Shown: positions 54,118 to 60,926 of the stretch, in pieces
How positions within the stretch are numbered: the first letter of the stretch is position 1
How the letters are laid out: every line of letters begins with the position of its first letter
NCBI RefSeq assembly: GCF_902459535.1
Contig: NZ_LR699553.1
Location: 2,108,001-2,172,000 of the forward strand
Reading direction: 5' to 3'
DNA: 64,000 nucleotides
From: Paraburkholderia dioscoreae
GTDB lineage: Bacteria; Pseudomonadota; Gammaproteobacteria; Burkholderiales; Burkholderiaceae
Position numbers and translations under genes: made by a program
Notes under the pieces: model-generated
Database searches by the model: none
What the model saw: only the letters and a program-made list of their open reading frames with translations
What the model was told of the DNA's origin: nothing

Positions 54118-54153
54118 GATGGTGTTCGCCTTCAGGTCTTCGCAGGCCCGCGT

Positions 54154-55221
54154 TCAGAGGCCGGCATACAGGCGGCCTGGATTGAAGAGACCGCGCGGGT
54201 CGAGTTGCCGCTTGAGTTGCTGATGAAAGCGCAGCAACGTGGGCGGCAGCGGCGTGAACGGTTCGGCATCGGTTTCCGGGGTGAAGCAGGTCGCGTGGCC
54301 GCCGGCCGCATGCGCGATCTGGCGGATCGCCGCGGCGGGGGCGGTGCTTTTCAGCCAGCGTTGCGCACCGGCCCAGTCGAGCAGCGTGTCTCCGGGCAGC
54401 GCGGTCAGCGGCGACGCGTTCGGCAAGGACAGGCGCCAGAGCGGTCGCGGGTCGTCGAAAAACGCCAGACGGTGCTCGCGCAGATCGTCCCAGAAACACG
54501 GATCGAGTTCGGCGCCGCCAATGCGATCCACCGCCGACGCCACCGACCCCACGCCGCCTTCGAGACGCACATGCAAACGGCCGTCCACGTGGCAGGCCGC
54601 GCTGATCGGCAGCACGGCGCGGCGCCAGGCGGACAGTTCGCGCAGTGCCTCGGCCGCTTCCAGATCCACGGTGAGACAACTGAGCGCGCGCGGTTTGGGC
54701 AGCACTTTCAGCGAGACTTCCGTGATCAGACCGAGGCAGCCGAAGCTGCCCGCGAGCAAACGCGACACGTCGTAGCCCGCCACGTTCTTCATCACTTCGC
54801 CGCCAAAGCGCAGATGCTTCGCCTCGCCGGTGATCACGCGGCAGCCCAGCACGAAGTCGCGCACCGAACCGGACCACGGCCGGCGCGGACCGGCCAATCC
54901 GGCCGCGACCATGCCGCCGACGGTGGCCGCGCCGCCGAAGGCCGGCGGCTCGCAAGGGAGCATCTGTCCGGCGGCATCGAGCGTGGCGGTGAGTTCGGCG
55001 AGCGGCGTGCCGGCGCGCGCGGTGATCACGAGTTCGGTCGGGTCGTAGCTCACCACGCCACGATGCGAGCGCGTGTCGATCGGCGTGCCTTGCACGGGAC
55101 GACCGAGAAACGCCTTGCTGTCGCCGCCGCGAATCCTGAGCGGCGCGTTGCTCGCGAGCGCTTGCGAAACTTCGACGACGAGCCGTTCGCTATCGTCCAT
55201 CGGGACGGGTTCGATGCGCAT
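54154..55221 (-). CDS. glcE: glycolate oxidase FAD-binding subunit
   Basis: 355-residue FAD-linked subunit. The FAD-binding type 4 (PCMH) domain shows APLRIRGGDSKAFLGRP, GVVSYDPTELVITARAGTPL and FGGAATVGGMVAAGLAGPRRP. The C-terminal part is shorter than in GlcD, as usual, ending PRGLFNPGRLYAGL. Its ATG overlaps the glcD stop by one base, ensuring coupled synthesis. Confidence 0.94.
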   Translation of the reverse strand: MRIEPVPMDDSERLVVEVSQALASNAPLRIRGGDSKAFLGRPVQGTPIDTRSHRGVVSYDPTELVITARAGTPLAELTATLDAAGQMLPCEPPAFGGAATVGGMVAAGLAGPRRPWSGSVRDFVLGCRVITGEAKHLRFGGEVMKNVAGYDVSRLLAGSFGCLGLITEVSLKVLPKPRALSCLTVDLEAAEALRELSAWRRAVLPISAACHVDGRLHVRLEGGVGSVASAVDRIGGAELDPCFWDDLREHRLAFFDDPRPLWRLSLPNASPLTALPGDTLLDWAGAQRWLKSTAPAAAIRQIAHAAGGHATCFTPETDAEPFTPLPPTLLRFHQQLKRQLDPRGLFNPGRLYAGL

Positions 55222-56720
55222 CAGAAACGCTCCAGTTCGGGAAAGGGCAGCGCGCCGTGATGCACGTGCATCGAGCCGAATTCGGCGCAGCGGTGCAAGG
55301 TCGGTACGTTCTTGCCGGGGTTGAGGAGGCCTTGCGGATCGAATGCGGCTTTCAATGCGTGGAAGAAGGTGAGTTCGTCGCTATTGAATTGCGCGCACAT
55401 CTGGTTGATCTTTTCGCGGCCCACACCGTGTTCGCCGGTGATGCTGCCGCCCACCGCCACGCACAGTTCGAGAATGCGCGCGCCGATCGCTTCGGCGCGT
55501 TCGGTTTCGCCGGGCGCGTTGGCATCGAACAGGATCAGCGGATGCATGTTGCCGTCGCCGGCATGAAATACGTTGGCGACTTGCAGGCCGTATTCCTTCG
55601 AGAGGTCTTCGATGCCTTTGAGCACGCGCGGCAATTCGCGGCGCGGAATCGTGCCGTCCATGCAGTAGTAATCGGGCGAGATGCGGCCCACGGCGGGGAA
55701 CGCGTTCTTGCGGCCAGCCCAGAAGCGCTGCCGTTCGGCCTCGTCTTTCGCGAGACGGATGTCGGTGGCGCCGGCCGCGCGCAGCAGCGCTTCCACGCAG
55801 GCCACGTCTTCGCGCACGTCGCTTTCCACGCCGTCGACTTCGCACAGCAGGATCGCTTCGGCGTCGACCGGATAGCCCGCGTGGATGAAGTCTTCCGCCG
55901 CGCGGATCGCGAGGTTGTCCATCATTTCGAGGCCGCCCGGAATCACGCCCGCGCCGATGATCTGGGCGACCGCCGCGCCGGCTTTTTCGACGTCGTCAAA
56001 ACTGGCCAGCAGCACTTTCGCGCTTTGCGGTTTGGTGAGCAGCTTCACCGTGACTTCGGTGACGATGCCGAGCATGCCTTCCGAGCCGGTGAAGAGCGCG
56101 AGGAAGTCGAAACCCGGCGCGTCGAGCGCGTCCGAGCCGAGCGTGATGCGCTCGCCGTCGATAGTGAGAATCTCGAGCTTGAGGATGTTATTGACGGTCA
56201 GCCCGTACTTCAGGCAATGCACGCCGCCCGCGTTTTCCGCGACATTGCCGCCGATCGAGCAGGCAATCTGCGACGACGGGTCGGGCGCGTAGTAGAGGCC
56301 ATGTGGCGCCGCGGCCTGCGAAATCGCGAGATTGCGCACGCCGGGCTGAACGCGCGCCACGCAGGCCTCGGGATCGACTTCGAGAATCCGGTTAAAGCGC
56401 GCCATCACCAGCAGAATGCCTTTGTCCAGCGGCAGCGCGCCGCCCGACAAACCGGTGCCGGCACCGCGCGCGACCACCGGAATCTTGTGAGCGTTGGCGA
56501 ATTTCAGCAGCGCCTCGACCTGTTCGACCTTGTCGGGCAGCGCGACCATCATGGGCGTTGCGCGATAGGCGGCGAGGCCGTCGCATTCGAACGGACGCAG
56601 ATCTTCCTGTTCGTGAAGGAGTTGCAGATCGGGGATCAGCGCCTGCAATTGTGCGACGACGGTGGCTTTGTCGTGCGTCGCGAGCGGGCCGTCGACGCGT
56701 TCATCGTATTGGTAACTCAT
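55221..56720 (-). CDS. glcD: glycolate oxidase catalytic FAD subunit
   Basis: Oxidises glycolate to glyoxylate. 499 residues. The PCMH domain has VVARGAGTGLSGGALP and CSIGGNVAENAGGVHCLKYG; the C-terminal oxidase domain has HAGDGNMHPLILFD, SITGEHGVGREK and the end FDPQGLLNPGKNVP. The frame runs upstream to 56831, but MSYQYDERVDGPL behind GAGGAGA is the natural start. First gene of the glcDEFGB operon. Confidence 0.95.
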   Translation of the reverse strand: MSYQYDERVDGPLATHDKATVVAQLQALIPDLQLLHEQEDLRPFECDGLAAYRATPMMVALPDKVEQVEALLKFANAHKIPVVARGAGTGLSGGALPLDKGILLVMARFNRILEVDPEACVARVQPGVRNLAISQAAAPHGLYYAPDPSSQIACSIGGNVAENAGGVHCLKYGLTVNNILKLEILTIDGERITLGSDALDAPGFDFLALFTGSEGMLGIVTEVTVKLLTKPQSAKVLLASFDDVEKAGAAVAQIIGAGVIPGGLEMMDNLAIRAAEDFIHAGYPVDAEAILLCEVDGVESDVREDVACVEALLRAAGATDIRLAKDEAERQRFWAGRKNAFPAVGRISPDYYCMDGTIPRRELPRVLKGIEDLSKEYGLQVANVFHAGDGNMHPLILFDANAPGETERAEAIGARILELCVAVGGSITGEHGVGREKINQMCAQFNSDELTFFHALKAAFDPQGLLNPGKNVPTLHRCAEFGSMHVHHGALPFPELERF

Positions 56721-56851
56721 GGGGTGTCTCCTCAAGCCGCGCTTCGCCGGAACTTGCTGGAAGCGGCCGGAATGCCCGTGGGCGCGGGCGCGCGGGCGTG
56801 TTGCCAGAGAGATTGTTGCGGCTGCGCGCATCGCTGTCGACGGTTGCGGGA

Positions 56852-56867
56852 AGTGGTCGTACCAGTT
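56852..56867. promoter_or_regulatory. probable GlcC operator 1 (glcD side)
   Basis: AGTGGTCGTACCAGTT with the palindromic core TGGT-CGT-ACCA, the TGGTNNNACCA form of FadR-family GntR regulators (PdhR, LldR, FadR). Identical 16-mer to the second site. Confidence 0.75.
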
Positions 56868-56960
56868 TTTGAAATGCCGTTACATGATCAGTTTCATGAA
56901 AACCACTGATGGATATGGCCTGTATCCTGCCTATCCGGGTCGTGCGTGTTAGCATCTCGT

Positions 56961-56976
56961 AGTGGTCGTACCAGTT
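56961..56976. promoter_or_regulatory. probable GlcC operator 2 (glcC side)
   Basis: Exact second copy of AGTGGTCGTACCAGTT, same orientation, 109 bp from the first. It ends one base before the glcC ribosome binding site GGGA (56977-56980), so binding here would block glcC itself. Confidence 0.75.
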
Positions 56977-56987
56977 GGGAATGAGCG

Positions 56988-57755
56988 ATGCAGACAGCGG
57001 ATTCGAACAACTCAAGGCAGGTCGCGGACGTGGTGGCGGAGCGTATCGAGCGGCTGATCGTCGACGGCGTGCTGAAAACGGGGCAGGCGCTGCCGTCCGA
57101 GCGGCGCCTCACCGACAAGCTTGGCGTCTCGCGTACGGCGCTGCGTGAAGGGCTCAAGCTGCTGCGGGCGCGCGGCATCATCGAGACTTCGCATGGCAGG
57201 GGCTCGTTCGTCGCGAGCCTCAGCGCGCAGCCGGCCCTCACGCCGCTAATGCATCTGCTCGGTTCGCAACCGCGCACGCTCTACGATCTGTTCGAGGTGC
57301 GCGCGCTGCTGGAAGCGGAATCCGCACGGCTCGCCGCGCTGCGCGGCACGCCCGCCGACTTCGTGCTGATCACGCGCCGCTACGAGGAGATGATTGCGGC
57401 CCAGGGCACCGAAACGAGTGCCTCGACGCACGCGCGGCTCGACCACGCATTTCACCTGGCGATCTGCGAGGCCTCGCATAACCCGGTGCTGGTGCATACG
57501 TTGAGCTCGTTGACCGACCTGCTGCTGAGTTCGGTGTTCGCGTCCGTGAACAATCTCTATCACCGTGTGCCGCAAAAGCGGGTGATCGACCGTCAGCACG
57601 CGCGGCTCTATAACGCCGTGACCGGCAAGCTGCCCGAACAGGCGCGCAGGGCGGCGGCCGATCACATCGAAAGCGTGTGCGCGAACCTGCGCGAAATCGA
57701 GCAGGAAGAGCAGCGGCTGGTACGCGCGACATTACGGCTGGAAGGATGGGAGTAG
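56988..57755 (+). CDS. glcC: FadR-subfamily GntR regulator of the glc operon
   Basis: 255-residue transcription factor. The N-terminal winged helix has LPSERRLTDKLGVSRTALREGLKLLRARGII and HGRGSFV. The C-terminal all-helical FCD domain has LYDLFEVRALLEAESARLAA and the metal/ligand histidines in DHAFHLAICEASHN and DHIESV. It diverges from glcDEFGB and the two TGGTNNNACCA operators lie between them. In E. coli GlcC activates the glc operon with glycolate as inducer. Confidence 0.9.
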   Translation: MQTADSNNSRQVADVVAERIERLIVDGVLKTGQALPSERRLTDKLGVSRTALREGLKLLRARGIIETSHGRGSFVASLSAQPALTPLMHLLGSQPRTLYDLFEVRALLEAESARLAALRGTPADFVLITRRYEEMIAAQGTETSASTHARLDHAFHLAICEASHNPVLVHTLSSLTDLLLSSVFASVNNLYHRVPQKRVIDRQHARLYNAVTGKLPEQARRAAADHIESVCANLREIEQEEQRLVRATLRLEGWE

Positions 57756-57816
57756 AGGGCTTTACAATCGGGCCTTAAACACAACAATTCGCACGCTCCC
57801 CTCGTGCCCCCACTTC

Positions 57817-58692
57817 ATGGCGACCATTAGCGAGCTCTTTGTCTATCCGATCAAATCCTGCGCGGGCATTGCGCTGCATGAGGCGCGCCTGCTCGCCACC
57901 GGCCTCGAATACGACCGCTGCTGGATGGTCACCGACCCGGCCGGCGCCATGCTCACGCAGCGCGCGTATCCGCGCATGGCCTTGATCAAGGTCGAAATCG
58001 GCGCCGAAGACCTCGTGATCCGCGCGCCCGGCATGAGCGAGTTGCGCACGCCATTGAATGCCGCGCGGCTCGATGCGGCGCCCGCGATACAGACCAAGGT
58101 CTGGCGCGATGCCGCGTACGGACTCGACACCGGCGCGGCAAGCGCGGCGTGGTTCTCGGCGTTTCTCGGCGTCCCCGCGCGGCTTCTGCGCTTCGATCCC
58201 GGGCACGAACGCATTGTCGATCCCGGCTATACGGATAGCGTGGGCGGCGCAACCACCTATTTCGCCGATGGTTTTCCGCTGCTGGTGATCGGCCAGGCAT
58301 CGCTCGACGATCTGAATACGCGCCTGAACGGCAAGGGCGCACCGGCGATTCCGATCGACCGGTTCCGCCCGAATGTCGTGCTGACAGGGCTCGACGCGTA
58401 CGAGGAAGACTATGTGGAGACGCTGAGCGTGGACGGAGACGCGGGCGAGAACGTGCAACTGCAACTGGTCAAGCCGTGCTCGCGCTGTCCTATGCCCACC
58501 ATCGACCAGGCGAAAGGCGCGCCCGATCCGGACTGGCCGAACGAGCCGACCGACACGATGAGTGTCTACCGCGCGAATCCGCAGCGAGACGGGGCGATAA
58601 CGTTCGGCAATAACGCGCTCGTCGCGAGCGGGGCTGGACAGTGGCTGAGGGTAGGGCAGTCGGTGGAAGCGGAACTGGGCTTCGGCGACTGA
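57817..58692 (+). CDS. MOSC-domain protein (YcbX/YiiM-like)
   Basis: 291 residues. The N-terminal MOSC beta-barrel begins ISELFVYPIKSCAG. The MOSC domain proper contains DRFRPNVVLTGLDAYEEDY and the conserved Cys of KPCSRCPMPTID. YcbX-type proteins are molybdenum-dependent N-hydroxylated-base reductases; the Cys may ligate the cofactor. An iron-sulfur C-terminal extension is absent, so electrons must come from a partner. Near the molybdoenzyme operon nasA, but no operon link. Confidence 0.88.
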   Translation: MATISELFVYPIKSCAGIALHEARLLATGLEYDRCWMVTDPAGAMLTQRAYPRMALIKVEIGAEDLVIRAPGMSELRTPLNAARLDAAPAIQTKVWRDAAYGLDTGAASAAWFSAFLGVPARLLRFDPGHERIVDPGYTDSVGGATTYFADGFPLLVIGQASLDDLNTRLNGKGAPAIPIDRFRPNVVLTGLDAYEEDYVETLSVDGDAGENVQLQLVKPCSRCPMPTIDQAKGAPDPDWPNEPTDTMSVYRANPQRDGAITFGNNALVASGAGQWLRVGQSVEAELGFGD

Positions 58693-58762
58693 GGGCGGTG
58701 GTCGGGGGCGAACGCGGTCGAAAACGTCGTTGCAGAGTGCAGCATTTACCGGCACAGCACGG

Positions 58763-59143
58763 CTAATGTCGCACGAGCCCGCTCAATGCCGCGAGAATCA
58801 CCGGCATAGGCACCGGCTTGACGAAATGATGGTTGAAGCCCGAGCGCAGCGACTCGCTTCTTTCCTCGGCACGTTCGAGCCCCGTGACCGCGACCAGCGT
58901 GGGCGCCGGCACGTCGCCCACGTAGCGGATTCGCCGCGCCACCGCGCGCCCGTCCAGACGCGGCATTTCGACGTCCAGCAAGGCGGCATCCGGATGCCAG
59001 TCGCAGTACTGGGCCAGCGCGTCGAGGCCGTTGCGCGCGGTCCGGATGTCGAAACCATGCGCGGTGAAAAAGAGTACGTAAGCGGCCAGCAGATTCGCGT
59101 CGTCGTCGGCGATCAGAAGGCGTGCGGCTCGTTGATGGGCCAT
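58763..59143 (-). CDS. single-domain response regulator
   Basis: 126-residue CheY-like receiver without output domain. Acidic pair DDD at 13-15, phospho-acceptor Asp57 in ALLDVEMPRLDG, a Thr/Ser switch in VAVTGLE and Lys in HHFVKPVP. The sensor kinase and target are not in the window. It is not an ANTAR protein, so it cannot itself be the antiterminator proposed for cobA and nirB. Confidence 0.88.
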   Translation of the reverse strand: MAHQRAARLLIADDDANLLAAYVLFFTAHGFDIRTARNGLDALAQYCDWHPDAALLDVEMPRLDGRAVARRIRYVGDVPAPTLVAVTGLERAEERSESLRSGFNHHFVKPVPMPVILAALSGLVRH

Positions 59144-59423
59144 CCGATTTCCCTCAGGTTATGTTCCTTGTGTTCCTGTTTAGTGAGCAATTTGAAGTCC
59201 TGATAGAAATCAGGCTTGGGAAAGTGTGCTTTCAGGCTGGGTATCGACGATATATATCGCAAGGATCCGGTTCATAACGGACGTTGCGCGAAGCGAATCT
59301 ACAAGCTGGGCGACGGCATTTGCGCATCGATCATTCTTTCCGACGGTAGCCGTTTCGGTAATCTGTGCGCGCGTGCCTGCGTGTGCCCTGCGTGTGGCGC
59401 GCGTGTGCCCCGCGTGTGCCCGT

Positions 59424-60239
59424 TTACGCGGCCTGCGCAATTGCCTCTCGCGCGATCCGCATGTCGGTGTGCATGGCCTCCTTTTCATCGCGCCATGCGC
59501 TGTCTTCTCCCCATGCGCGTTCAACGCTCTCGCCGATCGCACTGCCCACCAGAATGACCGCAGGGCTGCCGAAGCCCGCGCTCACCGCATCCACGGCAAG
59601 GCGATCGAGGCGGCTCATCAGGCGCCGCTCGTTGCCGCCCCCAGCCCACTGCACGACGGCGGCCGGCGTGTCGGCGGGCAGGTTCGCGAGCAACGCGGCC
59701 GCAATACTGTCGATGCGCCGCATCCCCATATAGATGGCCAACGTGGTGCCGGTCGCCGCCAATGCGGCCCAATCGGGCTCGCCGTGATCTTCCGTGTGCG
59801 CGGTGACGAAACTCACGCCGTGGCAATGGCGGCGGTGCGTGAGCGAAATGCCCAGCCCTGCGGCGGCCGCGAATCCCGACGAGATGCCGTTGACGATTTC
59901 CACCGGAATATTGGCGCCGCGTAATGCGGCGAGCTCCTCGCCGGCACGCCCGAACAGCAGCGCTTCGCCGCCCTTGACGCGAACCACGTGCAAGCCCTTG
60001 AGCGCGTAGCGCCGCATCAGGCGTTCGATAAACGCTTGCGGCGTAGACCGGCAGCCGCCGCGCTTGCCGACGTGGATCACCCGTGCTTGCGGCGCCAGCG
60101 TCACGATCTCGGGATTCGCGAGGTCGTCCAGCAGCACGACGTCGGCGGCCGCCAGCGCTTTCGCGGCTTTCAGCGTGAGCAGATCGAGATCGCCCGGGCC
60201 TGCGCTCAATAAGGTGACCTTGCCGGTGTTCGGGTTCAT
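59424..60239 (-). CDS. cobA: uroporphyrinogen-III C-methyltransferase
   Basis: S-adenosylmethionine-dependent enzyme (SUMT, 271 residues) making precorrin-2, precursor of the sirohaem needed by nitrite reductase. Motifs: LLSAGPGDLDLLTLKA at the N-terminus, VVLLDDLANPEI, VGKRGG, VRVKGGEALLFGRAGEE (the SUMT signature region) and GISSGFAAAAGLGISLTHR. AAGGA stands 7 nt before the ATG at 60239; the 18-codon upstream extension is not needed. Diverges from nirBD-nasA and carries its own sigma-54 promoter and attenuator. Confidence 0.94.
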   Translation of the reverse strand: MNPNTGKVTLLSAGPGDLDLLTLKAAKALAAADVVLLDDLANPEIVTLAPQARVIHVGKRGGCRSTPQAFIERLMRRYALKGLHVVRVKGGEALLFGRAGEELAALRGANIPVEIVNGISSGFAAAAGLGISLTHRRHCHGVSFVTAHTEDHGEPDWAALAATGTTLAIYMGMRRIDSIAAALLANLPADTPAAVVQWAGGGNERRLMSRLDRLAVDAVSAGFGSPAVILVGSAIGESVERAWGEDSAWRDEKEAMHTDMRIAREAIAQAA

Positions 60240-60295
60240 CGCGATGTCCTTCGCTTCTGTGTCGGCCGGCGATAGTTGAATCGCCGGCGCCAAAT

Positions 60296-60338
60296 AAAAA
60301 AACGGCGTCCGCTCGCGATGGTCACGAGGGGACGCCGT
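60296..60338 (-). terminator. leader terminator (attenuator) of cobA
   Basis: On the minus strand ACGGCGTCC (60338-60330) pairs with GGACGCCGT (60310-60302), followed by seven T (60302-60296). It lies about 57 nt before the cobA start, so most transcripts would stop here unless it is disrupted. Confidence 0.85.
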
Positions 60339-60410
60339 TGTCCGTTTGCTGCCTGGTGGGTACTGCTTCCCGACTTCGAGTGGGACGAAACACCGCGTTG
60401 TGGTTCGTCC
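60330..60410 (-). promoter_or_regulatory. ANTAR-type two-hairpin antiterminator target in the cobA leader
   Basis: Hairpin P1 (60410-60383) has an 11-bp stem with one mismatch and hexaloop AACGCG. Hairpin P2 (60343-60330) is GGAC-AACGGC-GTCC. Both loops have A at position 1 and G at position 4, the rule for NasR/NasT/AmiR/EutV targets. P2 uses the 5' arm of the terminator, so stabilising P2 would prevent termination. The P1-P2 linker is 39 nt. Confidence 0.82.
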
Positions 60411-60469
60411 GGGATTGGTACGTATTGCGTGTCAGGGCCGCTGCATTGCCATGACGGTATGCAGAGTTA

Positions 60470-60485
60470 TGCAAGGACTACGCCA
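60470..60485 (-). promoter_or_regulatory. sigma-54 promoter of cobA
   Basis: On the minus strand TGGCGT-AGTCC-TTGCA matches TGGCRY-N5-TTGCW with exact -24/-12 spacing. Predicted start near 60459, 49 nt before hairpin P1. Confidence 0.75.
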
Positions 60486-60712
60486 CGCATCGACAACGGA
60501 CGCTCGATGCCTTGCCGCGCCTCGCCGCCACCGCAAAAAACGCCTGCCAACGCACCGCTTGCGTGCCCGCACCTCGCACGCACACAGTGCTGCGTCGCAC
60601 CATACGTGTGCTTCGCTGCATCGAAACGCGTCGCGCGCCGGGTTCACCGCACGCGCGTGCCATTTGCCCCGAAGCCCCGCACAGCGGCCTTTCCCCACGC
60701 GTTTCCTGCAAT
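60486..60712. promoter_or_regulatory. shared activator region between divergent sigma-54 promoters
   Basis: 227 bp containing three GCAC-N7-GTGC dyads, at 60552-60566, 60576-60590 and 60597-60611. Enteric NtrC sites follow GCACYANNNTGGTGC, the same 15-bp half-site spacing; the third dyad matches 10 of 12 defined bases. The centres lie about 100-145 bp upstream of cobA and 135-180 bp upstream of nirB, normal enhancer distances. Confidence 0.6.
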
Positions 60713-60728
60713 TGGCACAGGCCTTGCA
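60713..60728 (+). promoter_or_regulatory. sigma-54 promoter of nirBD-nasA
   Basis: TGGCAC-AGGCC-TTGCA: full match to the -24 and -12 elements (TGGCAC-N5-TTGCW). Predicted start near 60739, four bases before hairpin P1 of the leader. Confidence 0.88.
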
Positions 60729-60742
60729 TTAAGCCGTGCCAT

Positions 60743-60814
60743 CGGATCAACGTGGATCCGTCGCGAGTGCAACACAAAGTACTCGCCGCAGGACAGGTCA
60801 GGACAACGGCGTCC
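60743..60814 (+). promoter_or_regulatory. ANTAR-type two-hairpin antiterminator target in the nirB leader
   Basis: P1 is CGGATC-AACGTG-GATCCG (60743-60760); P2 is GGAC-AACGGC-GTCC (60801-60814). Both hexaloops have A1 and G4. The linker is 40 nt, nearly the same as in the cobA leader, and the P2 sequence is identical there. The 3' half of P2 is the 5' arm of the following terminator. Confidence 0.85.
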
Positions 60815-60859
60815 CCCGAATTCAGTCATCGACTGGGTTCGCGGGACGCCGTTTTTATT
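60806..60859 (+). terminator. leader terminator (attenuator) of nirB
   Basis: ACGGCGTCCC (60806-60815) pairs with GGGACGCCGT (60843-60852) and is followed by a T run (TTTTTATTT). It ends about 68 nt before the nirB start and is mutually exclusive with hairpin P2. Confidence 0.88.
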
Positions 60860-60926
60860 TCCGGATCGCTTTCGCCCCATGCCGCAAGACGGCGCCCGCA
60901 ACCAGCACATTGAGGAAACCGCGCTC

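Noticed and set aside
53326..55260. 644-residue frame antisense to glcF and glcE
   Set aside because: Shadow of two recognised subunits; no domain-like sequence.
59371..59421. Imperfect GCGTGTGCCC-type repeats beyond the cobA 3' end
   Set aside because: Short, irregular and GC-rich; may be chance or minor slippage, with no further structure.
60276..60926. 217-codon in-frame extension upstream of NirB
   Set aside because: It runs across a sigma-54 promoter, hairpin leader and terminator, and the normal NirB start has a good ribosome binding site.
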